Positions 45,325-54,845 are shown, counted from the stretch's first letter. The stretch is DNA of 64,000 bases from Candidatus Gastranaerophilales bacterium HUM_9 (GCA_002103075.1 DABG01000002.1:1-64000); one strand, 5' to 3'. Notes: generated by a model not told the origin, from the letters alone. A program made the numbers and translations.

Positions 45325-45531
45325 ATGCTACAAGAAGCATTCTATCCACAAACAAACGGAGAATTGTCTAATTCTATTACTAATAATTGGACAGAACAAG
45401 CCCTTGAATGTTACAACCTAAAAGGGAATTGTAAAAATTGTTCTATAGGTATGGGTAATTATTCTTTCGTTTGTCAAATGCCAAAAGTTGTTGAAGTTTT
45501 AAAAACACTTTATGGTGAACCAAAAGTTTAA
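45325..45531 (+). CDS. Small four-cysteine protein, unknown function
   Basis: 68 aa. Four Cys at positions 29, 36, 39 and 50 (ALECYNLKGNCKNCSIGM, SFVCQMPK) suggest a zinc or Fe-S knuckle. The C-terminal helix is KVVEVLKTLYGEP. It has an excellent ribosome site, GGGAGAGGAG, and its own terminator, so it is a real small gene. It is not recognised. Confidence 0.72.
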   Translation: MLQEAFYPQTNGELSNSITNNWTEQALECYNLKGNCKNCSIGMGNYSFVCQMPKVVEVLKTLYGEPKV

Positions 45532-45599
45532 TTATTTTTAATACGGTTTGATATTATTTATTTGTCTGAATTTTATAATAAAAAAATTTAGGCAAAAAA

Positions 45600-45620
45600 A
45601 AATCGGCGTCCTGCCGATTT
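45600..45620 (+). terminator. Rho-independent terminator
   Basis: AAATCGGC (45600-45607) pairs with GCCGATTT (45613-45620), then AATTTTG. Confidence 0.75.
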
Positions 45621-45676
45621 AATTTTGTTTGTTCATTTAATTAACCTACTATCCATTAGAATACACACCACTACTT

Positions 45677-45808
45677 AACTTCCACGGGAATAATCTTTGC
45701 ACTTGAGCAAGTTGTTATTATTATTACTGATTAGCAACTTCCAACGCTCTTTCTCACCTGCTCAAGCACAGTTATATTAGTTAAACTTCCACAAATAATC
45801 TTTGACCA
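45677..45808 (-). repeat. Partial duplication of a gene end
   Basis: CTTCCACgggAATAATCTTTG near 45679-45699 repeats CTTCCACaaATAATCTTTG near 45785-45803, the 3' end of the small gene at 45781. The extra copy is out of frame. It looks like the remnant of a paralogue or slipped copy. Confidence 0.45.
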
Positions 45809-46029
45809 ACAATATTTGGTTTATTGTTGTAATATCCTGCAAAATATCCACCACTTACAGGTCTATTTTGTGCATAAGTTCTGTAAGAACTTCTTCCACC
45901 TGCTGATACAAACGGATTTGCAAATGGGTTACCACCACTTACACTGCTTGTTGTCTGTGTTGTTGTCACTGCTGGTGCATTTCCACTAGGCACCAATGCT
46001 CTTGTTAGTAAACTCACGATTCCTGCCAT
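45781..46029 (-). CDS. Small Gly/Ser/Thr-rich protein, unknown function
   Basis: 82 aa. Low-complexity Thr/Ser/Gly/Asn body (TTTQTTSSVSGGNPFANPFV, PVSGGYFAGYYNNKPNI) and no strong hydrophobic segment beyond MAGIVSLLTRALV. The ribosome site AAAGG is 8 nt before the ATG. A TGTAAASAAATGTAAM motif lies about 85 nt upstream. Probably real; function unknown. Confidence 0.6.
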   Translation of the reverse strand: MAGIVSLLTRALVPSGNAPAVTTTQTTSSVSGGNPFANPFVSAGGRSSYRTYAQNRPVSGGYFAGYYNNKPNIVGQRLFVEV

Positions 46030-46113
46030 AATATCAAACCTTTATTTTATCAAACCTTTCAATAACTTATTTAAGGATTATTTTTCATAAGTCAAAATTA
46101 ATTACGGCAGTAA

Positions 46114-46129
46114 TTTACATTTCTTTACA
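46114..46129 (-). promoter_or_regulatory. TGTAAASAAATGTAAM motif, site 2
   Basis: On the minus strand TGTAAAGAAATGTAAA, units 10 bp apart, about 85 nt upstream of the gene starting at 46029 and in the same orientation. A TTGACT -35-like box follows at about 46094-46089. Confidence 0.6.
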
Positions 46130-46179
46130 TAATAGTTTTAATATAGTCTATTTATAGGAGAAAAGGGATATGTATTCTG

Positions 46180-46628
46180 ATGTTTGCAGGAATTTTTTAT
46201 ATATGTAATAATGCGTAATTATTTGTTCGCAGGGATTCTTCGCTTGCATTACAGAGTATATACAACACGCTGTCTTGGATTATTCGGGATTTCGCAAAAG
46301 CGTGGTTTTGCTCAACCTTACGGGTTGGGTCACTTCGTGACCAGCACCCTACCGAAAATCCGTCTGAATGACGTACCCAGACTGTCATTCAGAGGCAAGG
46401 GAGCAGAGGCACGAGTGGAAACGAGAGTGAAACGTGCGTCAGGCAAAATCACACTTTTGCCTGCAAACGTGAACGTTGCCGTTTAATGCGACCGCAAAGT
46501 GAAACGACCGAAGAATCCCCCTGAACACGTGAACATGTTTTTGTTGGGGTAGAAACCCCAACCTACAATTTACAGAACTGTTGGTTTATTGTTTCCGCAC
46601 TTACTACATTACAAACCCTTCAATCGTT
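46180..46628. repeat. Dispersed mosaic repeat, copy 6 (largest)
   Basis: This fills most of the 692-nt gap between 46030 and 46721. Blocks: TTCGCAGGGATTCTTCGCTT, CTGAATGACGTACCCAGACT, CGACCGAAGAATCCCCCTGA, the hairpin TTGGGG-TAGAAA-CCCCAA (46544-46562), and CCGCACTTACTACATTACAA at the end. An open frame through 46184-46486 has no ribosome site and follows the repeat, so it is not called. Confidence 0.85.
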
Positions 46629-46721
46629 CACAATAACAAGATAAAAAATATATAAATTTAACTAACCTAGCAAATTATTTTTTTTACAGGTTTTATTTAA
46701 GCATTAGAAGGAGTATATATA

Positions 46722-47153
46722 ATGATTAACAACCAAATGAACAATGTGCAATTCGGCGCAAGAGTAAAGTTCTCAACTAACGACTATCTCAAAGATTTGC
46801 AACACTTACCAAAATTTAAAACTGTAGAAAAAATGTTTGCTCAACAAACAAAAGGTATAAAAGGTGATTTAAACGTAGATTTATACACACAAGGACGTCG
46901 TCCTAGATCACTTTGTACAAGTGTTTATTATAAAAACGGCAAACATGAAGACAGTTTTAGAGATATGGAAGATGGTATTTTCTTTGATGCAAATGCAAAA
47001 CCTCAAAAAATGGTAAATAAACTTAAGAGTATTCTTAATGTTTTTGAAGAAAGAAAAAACCTTACTGAAATGATTACAAAAAAAGAAAAAGAAATAAAAT
47101 CAATTAGAAATCAAATGGATAAAACAGCTGAGAAAAAAGGTTTGTATAGATAA
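46722..47153 (+). CDS. Lineage-type protein with N-terminal VQFGA motif, unknown function
   Basis: 143 aa. N-terminus NNVQFGARVKF (7-17) carries the Phe-Gly/Lys-Ala motif. A mixed middle with VDLYTQGRRPRSLCTSVYYK follows, then a C-terminal coiled coil (about 108-138, VFEERKNLTEMITKKEKEIK). Ribosome site AGAAGGAG. No signal peptide or membrane helix. It lies alone after a large repeat block. Confidence 0.65.
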   Translation: MINNQMNNVQFGARVKFSTNDYLKDLQHLPKFKTVEKMFAQQTKGIKGDLNVDLYTQGRRPRSLCTSVYYKNGKHEDSFRDMEDGIFFDANAKPQKMVNKLKSILNVFEERKNLTEMITKKEKEIKSIRNQMDKTAEKKGLYR

Positions 47154-47227
47154 TAATTGAAAATATCATGAATTTTATAAGAGCATATTAGAATATATTT
47201 CTAGTATGCTCTTGTTTTATACAGAAT

Positions 47228-47281
47228 TATTTGTTCGCAGGGATTCTTCGCTCCACTCCACTACTGTCCAGATATTATTTA
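47228..47281. repeat. Short dispersed repeat and solo IS-end-like sequence
   Basis: TTGTTCGCAGGGATTCTTCG is the head of the mosaic repeat. TCCACTACTGTCC at 47257-47269, followed by AGATATTATTT, matches the outer end of the IS at 281 (first 12 bases identical). No second end or transposase is near. The segment runs into the stop codon of the LCP gene. Confidence 0.65.
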
Positions 47282-48609
47282 TTTGAAACAATAATCGTAA
47301 AGTCAGAATTACCCACACAATACATCTTCACTGGGTCATATACATACTGCACTGATTTCAAGAATGGAACTTTTTCCTTGATATATCTATAAAAACTATT
47401 AGATACATTTCCATTGTGTGCAATAAACTGTGTATGTGGTAACGCAGACATCTGCAACATATTAACCTTATATCCTAATGTATTCAACTGTGATTTTAAA
47501 GACTCTGCTTGACTAATTGTAGATGGTGTATAAATAATTCCACCAGTCAACTGTGCAGAATAATCAACAGGTGATTCTTCTCTATATATCAATCTATTAA
47601 CTACGTCCTGAACTTGTTCAGGGTTTAATATCCAATAACTAATGCCACCTCTTGAATTTGGTGCTCCAGGTAACATAGCAATCTGAATATCACCCTCATC
47701 AAATCCCTTAGCCATCGCTGCTAATTGTGTAAGTTCATATACTGACATATCTGTCTTAATATATTTCTTTGAGATATTTACAATCTGAGGAATTTTCGTA
47801 ATAACACTAGGTGTTTGTAATCTTTCTAAGAACCCTCTCAAGAACCATTGTTGACGTTGAGTTCTACCTATATCACCCAATCCATCATGTCTAAATCTCA
47901 AATAACCAACAGCCTGTTGACCATTCAAAACATGGTTACCCTTATCTAAATTGATATGCAACTTGCCAGCATAATCATCATACTTCATACGTTTTTCAAC
48001 ATATATAGGGATTCCACCTAAAGCATCAATAACTTCTCTTACCCCTTCATCATGCACGCAGATATACTTATCTATCTTAATACCTAAAGTATCTTCTATT
48101 GTCTTTTTAGCCATATCAATACCACCATAAGCATGTGCAGCATTAATCTTGTCTGTACCATGATCTCCAGGAAGATAAACCTTACTATCTCTAGGGATAG
48201 ATATAGCATTAACTGTATGTGTTGCAGGGTCAACGTTCATTACAATAATCGTATCTGATCTTGTACCCTTCCAAGTATCTGTACAGTCACCATTTGAATC
48301 AACACCCAACAACAAAATATTCTTAGATTTTCCAAACAATGACCACGCATTTCCACGTCTATGTGATTTTATTATATTACCAATCTTTAATAATTCTTGG
48401 GTGATAGCAGAATCTTCACCGAATAACCCTATAACAAGTTCATCTTTTTGTACAAACCACAAACCTATCGCCAATATAAAACATACACCCAATACAAAGG
48501 TCAATAATGATTTTGCAAAGTTTGAAGTTTCTTCTCTTTCTTCTCTTATATGTTTCAAAAAAGCAGAATATTCCTCGTCAGAATAAGTATTCTTCATTCT
48601 ACCACTCAT
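47275..48609 (-). CDS. LytR-CpsA-Psr (LCP) family protein with LytR_C-like domain
   Basis: 444 aa. Membrane anchor at about 30-50 (LLTFVLGVCFILAIGLWFV). LCP core: NILLLGVDSNGD, GTRSDTIIVMNVDPATHTVN, ISIPRDSKVYLPGDHGTDKI NAAHAYGG-like, and GYLRFRHDGLGDIGRTQRQQ. The C-terminal part (about 350-444) fits LytR_C. The enzymes move lipid-linked glycans to peptidoglycan or another acceptor. It lies 18 nt after gyrA. Its stop codon falls inside an IS-end-like remnant. Confidence 0.92.
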   Translation of the reverse strand: MSGRMKNTYSDEEYSAFLKHIREEREETSNFAKSLLTFVLGVCFILAIGLWFVQKDELVIGLFGEDSAITQELLKIGNIIKSHRRGNAWSLFGKSKNILLLGVDSNGDCTDTWKGTRSDTIIVMNVDPATHTVNAISIPRDSKVYLPGDHGTDKINAAHAYGGIDMAKKTIEDTLGIKIDKYICVHDEGVREVIDALGGIPIYVEKRMKYDDYAGKLHINLDKGNHVLNGQQAVGYLRFRHDGLGDIGRTQRQQWFLRGFLERLQTPSVITKIPQIVNISKKYIKTDMSVYELTQLAAMAKGFDEGDIQIAMLPGAPNSRGGISYWILNPEQVQDVVNRLIYREESPVDYSAQLTGGIIYTPSTISQAESLKSQLNTLGYKVNMLQMSALPHTQFIAHNGNVSNSFYRYIKEKVPFLKSVQYVYDPVKMYCVGNSDFTIIVSNK

Positions 48610-48627
48610 TTATATCTCCCAATATGA

Positions 48628-51183
48628 TTATTCTTCTGAATTGTTATTTTCTAAATCAATCGTTGTTTGCTCAGTTTCAACTTCTTCAGCCTCAGCCTCA
48701 TCTTTAGCAGAAGCTGTACCGTTCTTAGTTGTATTAACAATCTTTTGAACTGATGCAACTGTATCGTTGTCAACAAGGTTTTGAGCTCTTACACCTGTAG
48801 CAGGTCTTCCTTGTTGTGAAATAGAATTTGCTTTCAATCTAGTTACTATACCGTTTGATGTAACCATCATTACTTCATCATCTTCTTCAACGATTGTCAA
48901 AGCTACTAATCTTGAATTACTTGATTTGAACTTAGCAGCAATCAATCCGATACCACCTCTATTTTGACTTCTGAATTCAGAAAGTTTTGTACGTTTTCCA
49001 AAACCATCTGATGTAACTACCAACAAATCAGCGTCATAATTGTTAGGTACAATATCGCAACCAATCAATGTATCACCTTGACGAAGTTTCATTGATGTAA
49101 CACCTCTTGCACTTCTACCCAAAGGTCTTAAATCTGAAATAGGGAATCTAATCGCCATACCACAAGATGTTCCAATAATGATTTCATCATTTGGTTTTGC
49201 TAATTTAACCCAATTCAACTTGTCATCTTCTGTCAATGAAATAGCAATAATACCGTTTCTTCTAATATTAGTAAAGTTATCTAATTCAATTCTCTTAATT
49301 GAACCTTTTTCAGTCAACATAATCAAATTAGTATCAGGTTCAAATTGACTAACTGGAACTACAGCAGTGATTGATTCATCTTGACCAATAGGTAATACGT
49401 TTACTATTGGCAAGCCCTTAGCTTGTCTACCACCTTCTGGGAAGTCATAAACATTCAAGCTGTATACAACACCCTTAGATGAGAAGAATAATACTTTATC
49501 GTGCATCATAGCTGTAAAGAAGTGTGCTATATCATCATCATCTTTTGTCTTGATACCACTCTTACCTCTTGTTGCACGGTTTTGACGTTCAAACGTATCT
49601 AAGCTAATACGTTTCAAATAACCTTGACGAGTGATGAACACTGCCATTGGTGTATTTGGTGTCAAATCTTCAATAGTAACTTCGCCTTGTTCTGGAACAA
49701 TTTGAGTTCTTCTATCATCACCGTATTTTTCTTTATCTTCTCTCAACTCATCTTTAATAATATTAAGAACTTTTTGTCTATCTGCCAAAATAGCTTCGTA
49801 TTCAGCAATTTTCTTTTGAAGTTCTTCATATTCTTTTTTAATTTTATCTTGTTCTAGTCCTGTCAATCTTCTTAATTGCATTTCCAAAATAGCGTTTGCT
49901 TGATCAACATCTAAACCAAATCTTGTCATCAAACCTACACGAGCTTCATCTGTAGTTTTTGATTTCTTAATCAATTCAATAACTTCATCTAATGAACCCA
50001 ATGCAATCAACAAACCTGCCAAAATATGAGCTCTCATCTTAGCTTTCTTCAAGTAGAAAATAGTTCTTCTTGTAACAATTTCAACCCTATGTTCTACAAA
50101 CTCATTTAAAACTTCGTACAAGTTCAACAATCTTGGTTGTTGACCACAAAGTGTAACCATATTAACACCAAATGTTGTAGCTAATTGAGTATACTTGAAC
50201 AAATTATTCTTAACAACATCAGGATTAGCATCACGTTTAAGCTCAATAACAATACGCATACCTGTTCTATCAGATTCATCTCTCAAATCAGATATACCAT
50301 TAACCTTTTGTTCCTTAACTAAATCAGCAATCTTTTGAATTAAAAGCGCTTTGTTAACTTGATAAGGTAATTCTGTAACTACAATAGCTGTTCTTGTTTG
50401 ACGTCCGTTTCCACCTGCAATTTCTTCAATAGTTGCAACTGCAGACATCTTGATTGAACCTCTACCTGTTTCATATGCTTGTTTAATATCATTTAAACCA
50501 ACAATCGTTGCAGCTGTTGGGAAGTCAGGTCCTTTGATATATTCCATTAAACCTTCAACAGTAATTTGTGGGTTATCAATCAATGCAATAGTACCGTCAA
50601 CTACTTCACAAAGGTTATGTGGAGGAATATTTGTAGCCATACCTACTGCAATACCTGATACACCGTTCAATAACAACATAGGCAATCTTACTGGTAAAAC
50701 TGATGGTTCTTGCAATGAACCGTCAAAGTTTGGTCCAAAATCAACCGTTTCACAATCAATATCAGCCAACATTGATTGAGTAATCTTATGCATACGAGCC
50801 TCTGTATAACGCATTGCAGCAGCCCCGTCACCGTCAACAGAACCGAAGTTACCATGCCCGTCTACAACTAAATATCTTGTGTTAAAGTCTTGTGCCAAAC
50901 GTACAAGAGCTTCATATACAGAACTGTCACCGTGTGGGTGATATTTACCAAGTACTTCACCTACGATACGTGCACATTTCTTAAATGGTTTGTCAGGAGT
51001 CATACCCAACTCGTTCATCGCAAACAAAATACGTCTGTGAACAGGTTTTAAACCATCTCTAACGTCTGGTAACGCACGACCAACAATTACACTCATCGCA
51101 TAATCGATATAACATCTTTTCATCTCTTCTCGAATATTAACAGGAACAATTTTCCCGTCTTCAAACATATTTTGTTGAGCCAA
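48628..51183 (-). CDS. gyrA: DNA gyrase subunit A
   Basis: 851 aa. The start is TTG at 51183 behind AAGGAG; an earlier ATG at 51228 lacks a site and would add 15 atypical residues. N-terminal: GKIVPVNIREEMKRCYIDYA MSV-like. The active-site Tyr is in AAAMRYTEARM. The C-terminal beta-pinwheel contains QNRGGIG, matching the GyrA box and separating it from ParC. It introduces negative supercoils with GyrB. The acidic end is typical. Confidence 0.96.
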   Translation of the reverse strand: MAQQNMFEDGKIVPVNIREEMKRCYIDYAMSVIVGRALPDVRDGLKPVHRRILFAMNELGMTPDKPFKKCARIVGEVLGKYHPHGDSSVYEALVRLAQDFNTRYLVVDGHGNFGSVDGDGAAAMRYTEARMHKITQSMLADIDCETVDFGPNFDGSLQEPSVLPVRLPMLLLNGVSGIAVGMATNIPPHNLCEVVDGTIALIDNPQITVEGLMEYIKGPDFPTAATIVGLNDIKQAYETGRGSIKMSAVATIEEIAGGNGRQTRTAIVVTELPYQVNKALLIQKIADLVKEQKVNGISDLRDESDRTGMRIVIELKRDANPDVVKNNLFKYTQLATTFGVNMVTLCGQQPRLLNLYEVLNEFVEHRVEIVTRRTIFYLKKAKMRAHILAGLLIALGSLDEVIELIKKSKTTDEARVGLMTRFGLDVDQANAILEMQLRRLTGLEQDKIKKEYEELQKKIAEYEAILADRQKVLNIIKDELREDKEKYGDDRRTQIVPEQGEVTIEDLTPNTPMAVFITRQGYLKRISLDTFERQNRATRGKSGIKTKDDDDIAHFFTAMMHDKVLFFSSKGVVYSLNVYDFPEGGRQAKGLPIVNVLPIGQDESITAVVPVSQFEPDTNLIMLTEKGSIKRIELDNFTNIRRNGIIAISLTEDDKLNWVKLAKPNDEIIIGTSCGMAIRFPISDLRPLGRSARGVTSMKLRQGDTLIGCDIVPNNYDADLLVVTSDGFGKRTKLSEFRSQNRGGIGLIAAKFKSSNSRLVALTIVEEDDEVMMVTSNGIVTRLKANSISQQGRPATGVRAQNLVDNDTVASVQKIVNTTKNGTASAKDEAEAEEVETEQTTIDLENNNSEE

Positions 51184-51295
51184 AATCTTTCTCCTTATTC
51201 CCCTTTTCTTTAATTCTACCACAAACACAAGTCTAGTAAATAAAATTTTACAAAACTTTTGTTGAGAGATTAATTTTAACTTTTTATAATCTTTT

Positions 51296-51600
51296 CATGT
51301 ACGCAGGGATTCTTCGCTTGCCTACTCCTGCGGTCGCGTTAAACGGGTCTGCATATTTTGAATTAAATTAATTCTGTTTAATTCAAAATATTCCGCCCTC
51401 TGCTTCCTTGGCTCTGAATGACGTACCCAATCTGTCATCCAGAGGCAAATGAACCGTTTTTATGATAATTTGCCGAAGGATCCCCCTGAACATCTGAATA
51501 TATTTTTGTTGGGGTAGAAACCCCAACCTACAATTCACATAACCGTTGAGTTATGAATTTCCACGGCTCTCACTATGTTTGCGACTCGCAATAACGGTTA
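51296..51600. repeat. Dispersed mosaic repeat, copy 8
   Basis: Blocks: ACGCAGGGATTCTTCGCTTG, CTGAATGACGTACCCAATCT, CCGAAGGATCCCCCTGAACA, hairpin TTGGGG-TAGAAA-CCCCAA (51506-51524), CCACGGCTCTCACTATG and ACTCGCAATAACGG. A central inserted palindromic part, TTTTGAATTAAATTAATTC and GAATTAAATTAATTCTGTTT nearby, is specific to this copy. It fills the gap between gyrA and the SNF2 gene. Confidence 0.85.
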
Positions 51601-51624
51601 GCATTACAAATCTCTCATCATGAC

Positions 51625-54600
51625 CTAATCAACTGAGAAGATTTCTTTGATATCTTCCATAGTTAGTGACTTCGTAATGTTTCTATCTACAGAAATTACG
51701 CTGTCAACAAGGTCACGTTTACGCATCTTAAGTTTTTGAATCTTTTCTTCAACAGTATTCTTTGTAATAATTCTATAAACAAATACCTTCTTAGTTTGAC
51801 CAATACGATAAGCTCTATCTGTTGCCTGATCTTCAACAGCAGGGTTCCACCAAGGGTCATAGTGGATTACATAATCTGCACCCGTCAAGTTCAAACCAGT
51901 ACCACCAGCCTTCAAACTAATCAAGAATATTTTAACCTTAGGGTTATTATTGAAGTTATCTACAGCACCCTTTCTATCTTTTGTCTTACCTGTTAAATAT
52001 TCATACTCAATGCCAGTTCTGTCTAACCAGCCTTTGATAATATCCAACATATCAACAAACTGACTGAATAAAAGTACTCTGTGGTCTTCTTCAATAATCT
52101 GTTCTAACATATTCTTCAAGTATTCAAACTTACCTGATTGGATAACACCCTTAACGTGTTCTTTATCATACAATTTAGGGTGACAACAAATCTGACGTAA
52201 TCTAAGCAACGCTGAGAAAATAGACATTCTGCTCTTTTCTAAACCGTTCATCTCGATACTCTTGAACAATTCTTCCTTCGTACTGTCTAATACATCTAAA
52301 TAGAAATCCTTCTGTTCAGGTGTCATTTCACAATATGCCATATTTTCTACCTTATCAGGTAAATCCTTAGCTACGTCACGTTTCATACGTCTTAAAATAA
52401 ATGGATAAATTTGTAGTTTTAAACGCTTTTCAACCGTTTTATCCTGACGTTCCATAATAGGAGTAACATATCTTGAATTGAATTCAGGCATACTGAACAA
52501 GAACCCTGGCATCAAAAAGTCAAATACAGACCACAATTCTTCTAACTTGTTCTCAATCGGTGTACCAGACAACGCTAATTTATGCGTACCATTCAATGTC
52601 TTAACTGCTTGTGCAGTCTGAGATATAGCGTTCTTAATATTTTGCGATTCATCAAGAATAATATATCTAAAATTATATTCTCTAAACTTCTCAATATCAC
52701 GTCTAATCAAGGCGTAGCTTGTAATAACAATATCATATTCAGGTATCTTTTCAAACAACTTAGCTCTATCCACCCCTGAAAGTTTCAAGCAAGACAATTC
52801 AGGCGTAAACTTCTGTATTTCTGATTCCCAGTTAAATACAACCGTAGTAGGTGCAATTACAAGTGTTGGAGCTGGTCCATCTACCTCTTTTGCTTTCTGC
52901 AACAAACTCAATGCCTGCAAAGTTTTACCCAAACCCATATCATCAGCCAAAATACCGTTCAAGCCATATTTATACATAAACCACAACCAATTAAAACCTT
53001 TTAACTGATAATCACGGAATTCGGCATTAACTTTTGGCAACTCTGTAGATTCAGTAGTAGAGAAAGTAGAAATTTGTTCCCAGAACTTCTTAAACTCGTC
53101 ACTCATAACAAGTTCAAACCCTAAGTTTTCTAATTCCTTTACCAAACCTGTACGATATGATTTAATTCTAAACTTGTTTTCATCGTTTCTATAAGCATCA
53201 AACGAATTGAAAGACCTCATCATTTGATAAATATTCTGTGCAGGATATTCTACAAATCCTAAACTTCTTACCCTGCTGTATTTTTCTCCATTCTGGATAG
53301 TTTCAAAAATAGTATCAAAATCAATAATCTCATCACCAGTTCTACCATATAACTGGATTTCAAATTCATCGACTGCATCATCACAAAAATCAATCTTAGC
53401 ACACATTGTAAAAGGTTCTTCTACTAACTTGAAGAACGACATATCGTCTTTTTCTTCAAATCTCCAATTATCACCTGCCTGTTTTTTGTAATAGTTATAA
53501 AAATCAATTGCAGTTTCTTTTTCCAAAACCAAATTATTAGTTTGCATAGGTACAAATTTACAACCCAAAAGCATCATATATGCTGATTTTTCAGCTTGAA
53601 AATTACGTTTTACCCAATAAACAAAATCTTCCCCACCTTGTTTTTTAGTGACAGTAATATAAGGAGCTTTCTTTTCATCATTTTTAGTAAACGGTACTCT
53701 AACACCGTCATATTCAAACTCAAGTTCAGCCTTCAATGATTGGTCATAATCAATCCCTAAAGTAACAACATTGATAGGTGGACGTTCTTCTAACATCAAT
53801 TTTTTAATCTGTTCTGATACATTCACCTGCATCTTTTCTTGAATCTTTGGTAATTCCTCATAGATAAACTTGCCACTTTCAGAATCTTTTAAATCAGTAA
53901 ATGTAGATTTTATAATATATTGAGGCAACTCATTCATCGCAACATTAATAGGGAAAATAATATTTTTATATCTGCCCCATTTCAACTGTCTAGAAAAATA
54001 CTTAACTTCTTCAAATGGATAAACTCCGTCGTCATCTGGTCTATGCCAATATAAAGCTAAAGACAAAGTACCATTATTATTAGCATTTACATCTAAACTC
54101 AAGTCCCAAGTTTTGTCCGTAAACTTTATTCGTTCCTTTGTTTTTTCATCTAAAACTTCTTCTACCTGAGCTAACAAAGGAAACATTGGCATAAATTTTG
54201 TGATTGGAATATCATACCAACCAGCCTTTTTATCCTGTCTGGCAATCTGTAAAATTTGATGAAATATTGCCAACTCAGCTTTCTGACAATCGTTTAATTG
54301 AAACCCTTCAGTAGATTTTTGAGCCTCAATCAACGCTCTTAATATAGACTCCAAAGAACGTATAATCTTACCAGTATGTCTATCCTTAATTAATATAGAA
54401 AAGAAATTTTGTTTTCTTTTAGGGTTAAAATGGAATATATAATTACCTTCAGTTATACAATTCAACGCTGTATTTTCATCTGGATAATCAAATTCCATTC
54501 CATATTTTGTTTCTAACCAATCCTCATAAGCATGTTCATCAATAGCTTTCAATGCTACAGCTACAGAATGTTTACACCATTCTTCTTTCAAAGGACAGTT

Positions 54601-54810
54601 ACAACGAGCTTCAACCCCAGATTTCTTAAAAATTAAATCTGTAGTATAAAAATCTTGAAAATTCCCTTTAACCTTACCTTTATAAAAATTCTTGATTGGT
54701 GAAGTTTCAAGAAGCATATCCTTTTTATAATATTCATAACCACGTCGCCAACTACCAGAAGACGAATGGTCTTTTATATATTTATAGTTAAATTCAAAAA
54801 CTTTACTCAT
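51625..54810 (-). CDS. SNF2-family ATPase with N-terminal SWIM zinc finger
   Basis: 1061 aa. The SWIM finger is C70-x-C72-x6-C79-x-H81 (ARCNCPLKEEWCKHSVAVAL). A long middle is unrecognised. The helicase lobes have ADDMGLGKTLQ (about 617-627), LDESQNIKN, LSGTPIENKLEELWSVFDF, LKAGGTGLNLTGADYVIHYD and ATDRAYRIGQ. SWIM-SNF2 proteins of this layout are known widely in bacteria as DNA-dependent ATPases of unclear role. An inverted repeat AATTATTTGC/GCAAATAATT lies just upstream (54846-54886). Confidence 0.93.
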   Translation of the reverse strand: MSKVFEFNYKYIKDHSSSGSWRRGYEYYKKDMLLETSPIKNFYKGKVKGNFQDFYTTDLIFKKSGVEARCNCPLKEEWCKHSVAVALKAIDEHAYEDWLETKYGMEFDYPDENTALNCITEGNYIFHFNPKRKQNFFSILIKDRHTGKIIRSLESILRALIEAQKSTEGFQLNDCQKAELAIFHQILQIARQDKKAGWYDIPITKFMPMFPLLAQVEEVLDEKTKERIKFTDKTWDLSLDVNANNNGTLSLALYWHRPDDDGVYPFEEVKYFSRQLKWGRYKNIIFPINVAMNELPQYIIKSTFTDLKDSESGKFIYEELPKIQEKMQVNVSEQIKKLMLEERPPINVVTLGIDYDQSLKAELEFEYDGVRVPFTKNDEKKAPYITVTKKQGGEDFVYWVKRNFQAEKSAYMMLLGCKFVPMQTNNLVLEKETAIDFYNYYKKQAGDNWRFEEKDDMSFFKLVEEPFTMCAKIDFCDDAVDEFEIQLYGRTGDEIIDFDTIFETIQNGEKYSRVRSLGFVEYPAQNIYQMMRSFNSFDAYRNDENKFRIKSYRTGLVKELENLGFELVMSDEFKKFWEQISTFSTTESTELPKVNAEFRDYQLKGFNWLWFMYKYGLNGILADDMGLGKTLQALSLLQKAKEVDGPAPTLVIAPTTVVFNWESEIQKFTPELSCLKLSGVDRAKLFEKIPEYDIVITSYALIRRDIEKFREYNFRYIILDESQNIKNAISQTAQAVKTLNGTHKLALSGTPIENKLEELWSVFDFLMPGFLFSMPEFNSRYVTPIMERQDKTVEKRLKLQIYPFILRRMKRDVAKDLPDKVENMAYCEMTPEQKDFYLDVLDSTKEELFKSIEMNGLEKSRMSIFSALLRLRQICCHPKLYDKEHVKGVIQSGKFEYLKNMLEQIIEEDHRVLLFSQFVDMLDIIKGWLDRTGIEYEYLTGKTKDRKGAVDNFNNNPKVKIFLISLKAGGTGLNLTGADYVIHYDPWWNPAVEDQATDRAYRIGQTKKVFVYRIITKNTVEEKIQKLKMRKRDLVDSVISVDRNITKSLTMEDIKEIFSVD

Positions 54811-54845
54811 TAACTGAGTTAATCCTTTTCGGTCTTATAAAAAAC

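Noticed and set aside
46184..46486. Open reading frame of 100 aa in the intergenic region
   Set aside because: It lies wholly within the mosaic repeat, has no ribosome site, and its translation follows repeat blocks found elsewhere.
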